DNA of 64,000 bases from Geotrypetes seraphini (Eukaryota > Chordata > Amphibia > Gymnophiona > Dermophiidae), in assembly GCF_902459505.1 (NCBI RefSeq), contig NC_047101.1, positions 14,730,705 through 14,794,704 of the forward strand, written 5' to 3'. The translations under genes were made by a program, and so were the position numbers. The notes under the pieces are model-generated. The model did not search any database. It was not told the DNA's origin and worked only from the letters and a program-made list of their open reading frames with translations. Below are positions 54,283-64,000 of the stretch, piece by piece (the stretch's first letter is position 1; every line of letters starts with the position of its first letter).

Positions 54283-55376
54283 TTGTCAGATTTTCCAATT
54301 GGAAAATCCAGACCCCATAGACCCGCCCTAATTCCCCCCCCCCTTCCCCCCTGCTCTTGTTAGGCAGAGAGGAAGTCCGTGCATGTGCATAGTAAGAGGT
54401 GATAGGCTCAGGAGTAATCTAAGGAAATACTTTTTTACAGAAAAGGTGGTAGATGCGTGGAACAGTCTCCCGGTAGAGGTGGTGGAGACAGAGACTGCGT
54501 GCGAATTCAAGAAGGTGTGGGATCTCTTAGAGCGAGGAAGAGATTATGGTTACTGTGGATGGGCCAACTAGATGGGCCATTTGGCCTTTGTCTGCCATCA
54601 TGTTTCTATAACCATAAAGCTCTATGACATCACAGTGCAGGTGTAAAGAGCCTTAGCCAATAGGAAGAGGAGATGCAAATGTTAAGAACCTAGCCAATAC
54701 GTAGAGGAGGAGATAGTGGCTGCTCTGGATGGGTCATTTGGCCTTTATCTGCCATCATGTTTCTATAACCATAAACCTCTATGACATCACAATGCAGGTG
54801 TAAAGAGTCTTAGCCAATAGGAAGAGGAGATGCAAATGTTAAGAACCTAGCCAATAGGGAGAGGAGGAGATAGTGGCTGCTCTGGATGGGTCATTTGGCC
54901 TTTATCTGCTCTTTGACCTCACAATGCAGGTGTAAAGAGCCTTAGCCTATAGGAAGAGGTGATGCAAATGTTAAGAGCCTTAGCCAATAGGGAGAGGAAG
55001 GGATAATAGTTACTGCGGATGGGCAGATTAGATGGGCCATTTGGCCTTTATCTGCCATCATGTTTCCATGTAAAGCCCAGGCACAGGACCCCCCCCCCCC
55101 CCCCCCCCCCTGTTTTGCATGCCCCGCCCCGTTCTTCCTTCAGCCCTGCCCCCACAAAGCCTCCTCTCTTCTTTCTGACAAGCTCCAGCTGCATCTGGAT
55201 GCGCGGATGTGTGTGACATCATCCATGCTCAGAGGCCCTCCAGATGCGGCTGGAGCTCGTCGGGGCTTTCCAAAACCCAGACAAATGCCGGGTTTTGGAA
55301 AGTCCGTCCGGGAGCCCGGACAGTCCTCTAAATAGAGGACAAGTCCAGATTTTCCTGAATGCCTGGTAACCCTAAC
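54283..55376. mobile_element. AGGGTTACCAGA-type inverted-repeat element carrying a CR1 tail array
   Basis: The left end TAGGGTTGTCAGATTTTCCA and the right end TGCCTGGTAACCCTAACC are inverted. The inner right part CTAAATAGAGGACAAGTCCAG is typical of the family. A CR1 3' end with tandem tails (54370-55075) was inserted between the halves. Confidence 0.65.
54370..55075 (+). mobile_element. CR1 3' end with tandemly repeated tails
   Basis: The coding tail is GDRLRSNLRKYFFTEKVVDA, WNSLPVEVVETET. It is followed by three tail units (TGTTTCTATAACCATAAAGC at 54601, again at 54759, and a shortened one near 54905), each with GGTGTAAAGAGCCTTAGCC and ATGCAAATGTTAAGA. The unit is about 158 bp, shortened in the last. 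Confidence 0.8.
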
Positions 55377-56164
55377 CAAGGTACGCCTATTAACCTGATT
55401 TTAAGCTCAAACTCCCAATCCAGAGGGTGGATGTGTCTTACAAACCAATTCCAGTTCCTTGTTGGATTTTTTAACACTAATCCAAGCCCCTGTGTGTCAG
55501 GCCCTGTCTTAAGAAATCCCAAGATGTACCACTGGGAGTCATTAAACAGCTGGCAGCTTTGCTCACTGTCGAGATTCCTCCGCCGAGGAGACAGCAATCT
55601 CAATGTTATTGCTGGAAAAAGGGTGGTACCAGGATGTGCATCCCAGAAGTGGCCCCATGCCCAATTCTAACCTCTTGGAGCATTAAAGCTTGCTAAAATT
55701 ATGTTGGGACAAAACTGCCATAGAACTAAGGTGCTCTAGATGTTAATATAAGAGAATGAACTTTTAATTACAGTATATTCTCCCATATAAACAGAGAAAG
55801 GTTTCCTATAAATTACATCCCAAATCAGGTCAACTTTCCCTGATGTCCTCTCTTCCTTCCCCCTGGTACCCAGCATTTTTCTTCTTCCCTACCTCTTAAC
55901 TCCCCCCCAGAGTATCCAGCATTTCTCTCCTCCTCCTCCTCCTCCCTACCCCCACCCTCCAGCATCTTTCACCCTCCTCCCCATGAGGTTTTTCCTTCCT
56001 TATATCCATCGCCCAGGTCAGCGATACTTTGATCTACATAACACCAGAAGCGTTCCGGTCAGCCAGCACAGAACCTGAAGCGCGTGAGCATGCCAGCTCC
56101 CGCCCCTTCCAAAACAGGACGTTTCAGAGGATGGAAGCCAGAAACATTACTTAAGGTTGAGAAG
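55377..56164. other. Unassigned DNA
   Basis: CT-rich at 55840-55990. No gene. Confidence 0.3.
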
Positions 56165-56640
56165 AACTTAAAGCAGATCACAGAAAACCAGAAAAAAAAA
56201 ATGCAATAGATCAAATGAACAAACTAAAGAATAACAAATTACCAGGACCAAATGGCAGACACCCCAGAATAATAAAAGAACTCAAGAGTTAAATTCCAGA
56301 CTAGCAATCTGTAACTTCTCTTTCAAATCAATTGCAGTATTTCAGGAATAGGACTGCATGGGTGATCCATTAAACTAGAGACCGATAAGCTTGACATTCA
56401 TGTCAAGCAAAATAGTCTGAAGAACAAAATAATTTACCATTTGGATAGACAGAGGAGAAAGTGTTGCCTTACCAATTTGTTAGATTTTTTTTTTTAAACA
56501 TATATATATATTTTTTTTAATAGACATACGGACAACGGTGAGTCAATGGATAGAGCTCCTCTGGATTTTCAGAAAACATCTGCAAAGAAGCTCATAGGAG
56601 ACTTGTCAGAAAATAAAAGTTATGCTACAGGAGGAAATTT
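56165..56640 (+). mobile_element. Old CR1-like RT fragment
   Basis: Broken frames still show KLKNNKLPGPNGRHPRIIKE and a QxGF/TCL-like stretch with RQRRKCCLTNLLD. Many stops are present. It lies next to, and in the opposite orientation from, the young CR1 at 56655. Confidence 0.5.
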
Positions 56641-56654
56641 TTTATTTGTGTATT

Positions 56655-58705
56655 AATATATAAGCACATAAGCACATAAGCATGGCCTCTGCCGAGTCAG
56701 ACCATAGGTCCATCATGCCCAGCAGTCCGCTCCCGCGGCGGCCCCCCAGGTCAATGACCTGTAGTGAACTATTACTCAAGAGCATTTTGTCTTGTATAGT
56801 AACCCTCTAATTGTACCCCTGGATTCCCTTACCCTTCAGGAATTCGTCCAATCCCTCTTTGAACCCCAAAACTGTACTCTGCTCAACCACCCCCTCTGGA
56901 AGCGCATTCCAGGTGTCCACCACCCTCTGGATGAAGAAGAACTTCCTAGCATTTGTTCTAAACCTATCTCCCTTCAATTTTTTTGAGTGTCCTCTAGTTC
57001 TTGTTGCCCCCGCCAGTCTGAAGAATCTATCTCTCTCTACCTTCACTATACCCTTCATGATCTTATAAGTTTCTATCATATCCCCTCTAAGTCTCCTCTT
57101 TTCCAGGGAAAAGAGCCCCAACTTCTCCAGCCTCTCAGCATACGAGAGGTTTTCCATGCCCTTTATCATTTTTGTCGCTCTTCTCTGGACCCTCTCGAGT
57201 ATCGCCATATCTTTCTTTAGGTACGGCGACCAGTACTGGACGCAGTACTCCAGATGCGGTCGCACCATTGCCCTGTATAGCGGGAGGATAACTTCCTTGG
57301 TTCTGGTAGTGATACCTTTTTTGATAATGCCCAACATTCTGTTCGCCTTTTTTGAGGCCGCTGCGCATTGTGCTGCCGGTTTCATTGTTTTATCCACCAA
57401 AACCCCCAAGTCCTTTTCTAGGTTGCCTTTTCCCAATGTCATCCCCCCCATCATGTAGTTGTACATCAGGTTCCCTTTCCCTATGTGCATAACTTTACAT
57501 TTCTCCACATTAAAACTCATCTGCCATTTATCTGCCCACTCACTCAGTTTGTCCAGATCCCTTTGGAGTTTTTTACATTCCTCTACAGATCTAACCTTAC
57601 CGGAGAGTTTTGTGTCATCCGCAAATTTTATAACTTCACACTTTGTCCCTGTTTCCAAGTCATTAATAAATATATTGAATAGCAGCGGTCCCAGCACTGA
57701 CCCTTGTGGGACGCCACTTGTGACCCCTTTCCAGTCAGAATAGTGTCCCTTTACTCCTACCCTCTGTTTCCTGTTTGCCAACCAGTTTTTGATCCATCTG
57801 TGTATGTCCCCTTCCACCCCGTGGTTCCACAGTTTCCTTAGAAGGCGCTCATGAGGTACCTTGTCGAAGGCTTTCTGGAAGTCTAGGTATACTATATCTA
57901 TGGGGTCACCTTTGTCCAAATGTCCGCTTATCCCCTCGAAGAAGTGCAGTAGGTTTGTTTGGCAGGATCTTCCAGTACAGAAACCATGCTGGCTTGTTCT
58001 CATCAGCTTATTTTTTTCTATGTGCTCACTGATACTGTTCTTGATCAATGATTCAGCCATCTTCCCCGGAACTGAGGTCAAGCTGACCGGTCTATAATTC
58101 CCCGGGTCGCCTCTGGTTCCTTTCTTGAAGATAGGTGTAACATTTGCTATCCTCCAGTCTTCCGGTATTACCCCTGTTTTCAGGGATAGGTTACAAATCT
58201 GTTGCAGTAACTCCGCTATTTCGTTTCTAAGTTCTCTTAGTATTCTTGGGTGAATTCCGTCCGGGCCTGGCGATTTGTCAGTTTTTAGCCTATCTATCTG
58301 TTTGAGTACGTCTTCGAGGCTTACCTCCATGCACGATAATTTTTCCTCTTGGTCCCCCTTGAAGAATTTTTCCGGTTCCGGAACATTGGATGTGTCCTCT
58401 TTTGTGAAGACCGACGAGAAGAACGTGTTTAATCTGTCCGCCACTTCCTTTTCCTCCTTTACCACTCCTTTCCTATCCCACTTCCTCCCTCACCGGCTGT
58501 TTCCCTTTCACATATCGAAAGAAAGGTTTAAAGTTCCGTGCCTCCTTTGCAAGTTTCTCTTCATATTCTCTCTTTGCTGTTCTGACTACGCGGTGGTGCT
58601 TCCTGTGCTTTTTCCAATTTTCCTCAGTTTTATCCTTTTTCCATGTCCTGAAGGATTTTTTCTTATCTCCTACCACCTTCTTAACTTCTTTTGTTAACCA
58701 TGCTT
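56655..58705 (-). mobile_element. CR1 LINE with 552-codon open RT frame
   Basis: The longest CR1 frame in the window, 56807-58465. In order: DRLNTFFSSVFT and TDKSPGPDGIHPRIL; RIANVTPIFKKGTRGDPGNY; motif A YLDFQKAFDKVP; GVPQGSVLGPLLFNIFINDL; catalytic KFADDTKL; EKCKVMHIGKG; and the C-terminal VVDTWNALPEGVVEQST. Upstream at 58473-58676 a second frame (REYEEKLAKEARNFKPFFRY) is the preceding linker, one frameshift away. The endonuclease domain is lost at the 58705 truncation. The 3' end carries repeated ATGTGCTT words at about 56665-56685. Confidence 0.93.
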
Positions 58706-58899
58706 TTGTTAACTAGCTAAAAAACAGGAAACTACGCTGGGTGTCCAGTTATGGCATGAATTTCATTTCAAGTTTCAAGTTGAATACAATTTTGATTAAA
58801 ACGCATTATCGTATCGTCAATGTGATGCACAAAATTTAAAATAAGGTACGACAAACATAGCATAACATACAAGAAAAAGATTCCCCCTACCGTTGTTGT
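58706..58899. other. Short unassigned spacer with reverse L2 tail
   Basis: TTTCAAGTTTCAAGTTGAAT and AAACGCATTATCG near 58765-58810 look like the reverse L2 3' tail. Confidence 0.4.
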
Positions 58900-59313
58900 C
58901 TCTCTCCCTCCATGCTGTGCCGTGCGTTGCCTTCTGGCCTGCCACCCAGTGTTATCTTCGGGCCGGTCCACTGTGAGATCAATGCAGCGTCTTCGGGCCG
59001 GCTCCCTGAGTGCAGCGTTGCACAAAGTTGTGGGCAGCGCGCGTCCCGCCCCCTCATCTGGAAGCCTTCCCTCTGACGTTGCGACGTCAGAGGGCTTCAA
59101 GGTCAGGCACAGGACACGCGTAGGAGCCTTTTCCCACGGCTTTGTGCACTGCGGCACTCAAGAGAGCCGGCCCAAAAACGCCGTGTTGATCGCACTGTGG
59201 ACTGGAGTCTGAAGAACACCGTCTTTTGCCCGATGGACGTGCCAGCCCTGTGGACTGGCAGAAAATTTCTACGGGCCAGCACCGGTCCACGGACCGGCGG
59301 TTGAAGAACACTG
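58900..59313. mobile_element. hAT-type element, one clear end
   Basis: The right end, in reverse, reads CAGTGTTCTTCAACCGCCGG and GGTCCGTGGACCGGTG, a common hAT-type terminus. The interior holds an inverted repeat, CCTCTGACGTtgcgACGTCAGAGG, at about 59071-59095, and GAGCCGGCCC words. The left end is not certain. Confidence 0.6.
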
Positions 59314-59315
59314 GC

Positions 59316-59480
59316 ATAGACCATCCACCCTACTCACCAGATCTTGCTCCATCTGACAATTTTCGAGTGATTCAGAGGCGATTGAAGTGGCGGAGTAGTT
59401 CCATGACATCAGAGTATTCTGGGGGGGTTACAGAAACTTCAGACATGATGCGCCAAGTGCGGAATAACTTGTAAGTTTCA
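59316..59480 (+). mobile_element. mariner transposase remnant
   Basis: The translation contains DHPPYSPDLAPSDNF, the signature around the last catalytic Asp of mariner-type (DD34D) transposases, then QRRLKWRSS and MMRQVRNNL-stop. Only the C-terminal tail survives. Confidence 0.7.
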
Positions 59481-59519
59481 TGGCTCCACATCATTCCATT
59501 CTTGGTAGGGCTGAGAACT

Positions 59520-59990
59520 TTTCAGCACCCCTTCATACTGTTTTGGGGTTTTTGCATGATCTGGAAAAGGGAGCAATGAATGAAGAAATCAAATTTGCTG
59601 ATGACAAAAAATGATTCTAAAGTAGTTGAATCATGAGCTGATTGTGAGAAGCTGCAGGAGGACCTTCGAAGAGCGAGAGTCAAAACTGGCAGCTGAAACG
59701 TAATGTGGATAAAATGCAAAGCGCATACAGCACATACGGGGGGGGGGGGGGGGGGGGAGGGGGGAGGAATAATCCAAATTGCAGGATCAAATCCTAAAAT
59801 CACCGTGCAACAGCGGTTCGAAAAGCAAAGAAAATGTTTAGGGAGTTACTTGGAAAGAAATCAGATGATGCCATCCGTATTAAGGATGTGGATTCATTAA
59901 AAGGCGGAGAGTAGAAGCTGATCTGGGGGAGGTGGGGGAGAGGGCAAAGGCAGGAAACTGCTGAAAGGCAAATTCTAAGCAGATGCATTT
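59520..59990 (+). mobile_element. Old CR1-like RT fragment
   Basis: LEKGAMNEEIKFADDKK retains the FADD box with its surroundings; GAAGCTGCAGGAGGACCTTC and GTTCGAAAAGCAAAGAAAAT follow, matching the CR1 order. A G-run of more than 15 bases sits at 59740. Heavily decayed. Confidence 0.6.
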
Positions 59991-60077
59991 TGTGCAGAGG
60001 AGAAAAGTTAGGAAAAAGATATTATGGACATTGATTTCCCGGCTTCCAGCGGGGGAGCACCGAGAAAAGAAACCGCG

Positions 60078-60690
60078 CCTTGCTGCGGCGTCTAGTGCGG
60101 ACGTCTACGTGGGGACGTCTAGTGCGGACGTCTACGTGGGGACGTCTAGTGCGGACGTCTACGTGGGGACGTCTAGTGCGGACGTCTAGTGCGGACGTCT
60201 AGTGCGGACGTCTACGTGGGGACGTCTAGTGCGGACGTCTAGTGCGGGCGTCTAGTGCGGACGTCTACGTGGGGACGTCTAGTGGGGACGTCTAGTGCGG
60301 ACGTCTAGTGCGGACGTCTAGTGCGGGCGTCTAGTGGGGACGTCTAGTGCGGACGTCTAGTGCGGGCGTCTAGTGCGGACGTCTACGTGGGGACGTCTAG
60401 TGCGGACGTCTAGTGCGGACGTCTACGTGGGGACGTCTAGTGGGGACGTCTAGTGCGGACGTCTAGTGCGGGCGTCTAGTGGGGACGTCTAGTGCGGGCG
60501 TCTAGTGCGGACGTCTAGTGGGGACGTCTAGTGCGGGCGTCTAGTGGGGACGTCTAGTGCGGACGTCTAGTGCGGGGCGTCTAGTGCGGACGTCTACGTG
60601 GGGACGTCTAGTTCGGGCGTCTAGTTCGGACGTCTAGTGCGGACGTCTACGTGGGGCCGTCTAGTGCGGGCGTCTAGTGCGGGCGTCTAC
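60078..60690. repeat. 13/14-bp minisatellite rich in GACGTC
   Basis: Units GTCTAGTGCGGAC, GTCTAGTGGGGAC, GTCTAGTGCGGGC and GTCTACGTGGGGAC alternate, roughly 45 in all. The first three are 13 bp and the ACGTGGGG form is 14 bp. GACGTC is created at most junctions. No frame is meaningful here. Confidence 0.95.
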
Positions 60691-61594
60691 GCGTGCGCGC
60701 GTCTTACATTCAGCACCAAGTGGCAGAAACCTAAACCCCAAACTCAGATAAATGCATTCCCAGGCCTTGTTCTCCCCTCCTCCAGCTGTTGAAAGCTGAG
60801 GCAACAGGAAATACGTCAGCCTCGGGGAGGATCGGAACTCAAGCTGGAGGAGGATGCACAAGGTTCTCACGGAGAAATTCACAACCACTCCCTGCAGCTC
60901 ATAACCCAAATTCCACTCAGCCTGAGAAGGGTTCCGGCACGCAAACTGTTCAACAGCAGCCGAATCAGACAGCGTGCAGGGTCAGGGGGCTTTGTTACCC
61001 GGTCGCATGACTGCTGAAGGCAGCCAAAGCCAGAAAATGTGAACTTTTCCCTTGCAATAGGGACACCCTCCTTCTCCCCCCCCTCTACAGCTCTAACTAT
61101 GTACCTCACTCCTGCTGGCCCTAGTGCCCTCCATCACACACAGATCTACTAATATACCCCGTTCCTTCCTCGCAGTGCCTTCTGGTACTCACAAACACAC
61201 ACCCCCCCCCCCCTCCAGTTCTGCCAACCTTCTGTTACCCCAGTACTGAGAACTCCTCACTCTCTCCCCCCCCCCCCCCACACACACACACAACACAGCT
61301 CTGCCAATGCACCTCATTCCTGCCTTGCATGTTCCATATTAAGCTTCAAATCGCACCAAGACCTCAAGGCCTGTGACAGCACTGACTGCTAATGATTCTA
61401 AGCGAAGCTAGTTCCTACTTGCAAAAAGGTTAAGTGCCTTATCTTTGGGTGCTTCTAGCACTGCCTAAGCAAGAGAAGCTTGCAGACACAGCCCAGCGCC
61501 AGCCAAGCATCCTTACATAAAACCAAAGCGCCACCCACTGGGCAAAGGCCTCCATTGCCAGGCAATTTCAGGAGTTAATACAAACAGAGTGAGG
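60691..61594. other. Unassigned DNA
   Basis: C-runs with CACACA repeats at 61200-61300. 60720-61020 looks single-copy but I see no exon I can support. Confidence 0.3.
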
Positions 61595-61860
61595 TTCTTG
61601 TCTGTAATGGGGATTCTCCAAAGACAGCAGGATGTCAGCCATAAACTAGTAATATCTCCCAATGATGTCAGAGACAGATTAGCTTTTCTAGAGCTCAGAA
61701 AAGCCTAAAAGGCCTTCCTGAACATGTGCGGGCCACCTGTTTCTTCTCCGGCACTAAGCAGGTTCATCCCTAAAGAGGAGGTAGGAGGGTTTGAGTGGTT
61801 AACTTATTCTGCTGTCAACTGAGCTCCCCTAGTCCAGGTAAGTAACTCACTTTCTGCATG
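61595..61860. mobile_element. DIRS-like terminal fragment, fossil
   Basis: GGGGATTCTCCAAAGACAGC, AGGATGTCAGCC and AATGATGTCAGAGACAG resemble the terminal region at 42400-42470 in word order (GTTATCC AGG-ACAGCAGGCAGC, ATGTCATCCGACAG). It is diverged and has no coding part. The family assignment is tentative. Confidence 0.4.
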
Positions 61861-61908
61861 AGTCAGACACACACTGGTGACTCCTAAACAGAAGACTTGA
61901 AAGACTTA

Positions 61909-62081
61909 CAGGGATCTCAAAGTCCCTCCTCGAGGGCTGCAATCCAGTCGGGTTTTCAGGATTTCCCCAATAAATATGCATGAGATCTATGTGCATGCAC
62001 TGCTTTCAATGCATATTCATTGGAGAAATCCTGAAAACCCGACTGGATTGCGGCCCTCAAGGAGGGACTTTGAGATCCCTG
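61909..62081. mobile_element. Palindromic hAT-type MITE, copy 6
   Basis: CAGGGATCTCAAAGTCCCTC start and complementary end, with the ATATGCATGAGATCTATGTG core. Nearly identical to 2840-3012. The flanking 8-mers do not match, so the duplication has decayed. Confidence 0.8.
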
Positions 62082-62089
62082 AGCTAGGG

Positions 62090-63139
62090 TTACCCTATGG
62101 CTCCAGAAAAAGGAGGATGGATGGAGACACATGGGTTTTATTGTCACTGAAAGCAATGGAATTAAGGAGGACAGATCAAGACGTCTGGATTTTACTACCA
62201 ACCCCCCCCCCCCCCCACCACCACCACCACTACCACATATTGGCTCTTGGAAGTCCTAATCACCAAGACATCCAAGTGCTGATTTTTGAAACCGTCTTTT
62301 TGGACGTCTTGCAAGGCGTCCTACTCCCTGTGAGTCCAGAAAGGGGGAGGAGCTTGCTGAAGGGATGTCCTGCGGTAATAATTGAACCTTTCCCAGGGTG
62401 TCCTGGACAGAACTTAGACATTCTGAGCTAGACCTGTTTTAAAAGTGTTTAAGTGCCAAAAAGGTTCACAAACTGACCCCCGCCCACTGGTCACTGACTC
62501 CTTCCCACCCCACAAAGATATGAATGAAAGAGTACATACCTGTCTTTAGAACAGCAGCACCTGATATGGGAAAGCATATCAGTCTGAGTAGATCAGTATG
62601 AGTAGATCAGTCTGAGGGCTGTGTTTTGCACGGTTTAAAGTTATTTTGCTGGTTTCGAAACTGGCCGTTAGTTCGTTCCCAACTTTGGACATCTTGCGGG
62701 AAATGTCAGGCTTCGATGTCCTATCGAAAATGCCCTTCCTTGTCTTTTTGGGTTATCCATCCTCAATCACATGGACAGACTCTTGCAATTTTTTGCTTTT
62801 CTTTTTTTTAGAACTGAGATGGAAGACAGGAGCCAGTCTCTTTGGAGAAACTGCGCCACGCTTACAGAAAGATGCCGGCACTGTTGGTATGAGTTTTTTT
62901 TTTTTCTCTCCATTGTATATGTCCGAACTGATTTATTTCTGATTTGACAAATGCTGCTATAATACTAATTACTAGACTAAAAAGTTATTTGCTTTGACAT
63001 ATACAATGTAATATTTTTGGTTTTTTTTTTTAATATTTGGGGGGGGGGGGAGGTTTCCTCCATCACATCGGACACTCCCAGTGAAGAGAAGTTAGCAGCC
63101 TTTTACTTCAATACACTTGTAAGTGCATGGAGCTTTACA
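62090..63139. other. Unassigned DNA with MITE scraps
   Basis: 62090-62200 (AGGGTTACCCTATGGCTCCA, GGACAGATCAAGACGTCTGG) resembles the AGGGTTACC-type element. A C-run plus CCA repeats is at 62200-62230. Nothing else recognised. Confidence 0.35.
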
Positions 63140-63996
63140 AACAGTGTAAGCAGTTAAAAATTAAGCCCCTCCGGGTAGGGAATTGGGGGATAATTTCTTG
63201 TTAAAAACCCTGAACCGAACTGCGGGTTTGGTACATAGTGCTGAGTTACGTGAATGTCACTTTCGAACTGTCCTGCAGGCCTATGCTTCCCAGAGTCAGG
63301 CTTACCATATGGGTTGCATAGATACTCAGTTATGCGTCCGCTGTACGGTGGAGGTCAATTCTTATTTTCATGGTATTTGGAGTTGTGAGGGGATTCAGAC
63401 CTTCTGGACGGAAGTGGCCTCCTTTTTACAGGGCTTGTTGCAGACCCCTGTGCCAGTGTCCGTGCAGTCTATGCTGTTTGCCCATTTCTCATTCTTGTAT
63501 ATGTACAATTCTTATGAAAAATTATTTCTTAGTAAATGTTTTATTTTGGGGAAGAAATGTATCTTGTGTTGCTGGCTGTCATCTGAACCACCTTCATTCT
63601 GGTACCGGAGGAATCGCCTTCATGAACTTATGGGATGGGAGGCCCGTTTGGCTCGTCCTTCTCGACGCCGGAGCAGAGATTTTGTTCACACTTGGACTCC
63701 ATATTTGAACATTTTGACTCCTGAGAGTCGTAGTCGGGTCTTGAATAGACTCCACCTCTGAACCTGTGATTTGCGGTGTCTATGCTGTTCCCTGCTTACG
63801 AGTTTATATGTATCTGTGGGGGGAGGGGGAGGGGTGGGTGGGGGGTAGGGGTTTCTTTATCGGGGGGTGGGGGTATGGTGGGTCCGGGGAGGACATAAGA
63901 GTCCAGTCCTCCGCGGGTGTTTGATGAAAATGTATCCCATGGTTGTTATTGCCGTTGTATTTACTGTTGCTTAATAAAATAGATTTGAACTAAAAA
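63140..63996 (+). mobile_element. L1/Tx1-type LINE 3' end
   Basis: The 192-codon frame 63183-63761 reads CHFRTVLQAYASQSQAYHMG, VNSYFHGIWSCEGIQTFWTE, FILGKKCILCCWLSSEPPSF and ends RSRVLNRLHL. This is the C-terminal domain of L1/Tx1 ORF2, with CxxC-type CVRC and an HxxWxC zinc-finger-like motif. The 3' UTR is G-rich (63815-63880) and ends TTAATAAAATAGATTTGAAC. The element may extend beyond the window. Confidence 0.85.
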
Positions 63997-64000
63997 TTAA

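Noticed and set aside
60078-60690. CRISPR-like regular repeat
   Set aside because: There are no unique spacers. It is a tandem minisatellite in a vertebrate genome.

Overview
This window looks like a stretch of a large, repeat-rich vertebrate genome. It is intron- and intergenic-type DNA stuffed with mobile elements. The mix points to an amphibian, and a caecilian (Gymnophiona) is my best guess: CR1, L2, RTE and L1/Tx1-type LINEs, a tRNA-derived SINE with an L2-like tail, many palindromic hAT-type MITEs with an ATGAATATGCATGAG core, a Penelope-like element with GIY-YIG, DIRS-type elements and a Helitron. The species call is inference; the families are read from the sequence.

The one host gene I can name is on the minus strand. 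Positions 20581-20700 are the first coding exon of the V-ATPase a3 subunit gene (TCIRG1). It encodes 39 residues starting [10 protein letters not shown] and is bounded by a good acceptor and donor. A GC-rich promoter at about 28.15-28.33 kb with a CAG|GTGAGT donor is the likely non-coding exon 1, which gives an intron of about 7.5 kb. No later TCIRG1 exon was recognised. Weaker host signals are a processed retrocopy (39.58-40.16 kb), a possible exon (47.17-47.54 kb) and a CpG-rich promoter-like patch (4.29-4.51 kb).

Layout: 0-11 kb holds CR1 tails, hAT MITEs, a 0.8-kb Helitron and a SINE split by an L2 that carries a long palindrome. 11.4-15.7 kb is a Penelope-like element with near-identical direct terminal repeats. 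15.7-26.8 kb holds several CR1 copies and an L1-type insertion that was itself hit by CR1. 27.2-32.3 kb has a hAT-type element, the TCIRG1 promoter, an RTE fragment and an L2 with a hAT MITE and a CR1 nested inside. 35.2-37.3 kb is a 2-kb TA-flanked inverted-repeat element built from minisatellites and a giant palindrome. 42.4-46.3 kb is a DIRS fossil joined to a 341-bp satellite array. 50-59 kb holds more CR1, including a 552-codon open RT frame. 60.1-60.7 kb is a 13/14-bp minisatellite. The window ends in an L1/Tx1-type 3' end.

Many elements sit inside one another, and several insertions keep clear target-site duplications, so relative ages can be read. The Penelope-like element and the DIRS-satellite array look the youngest.
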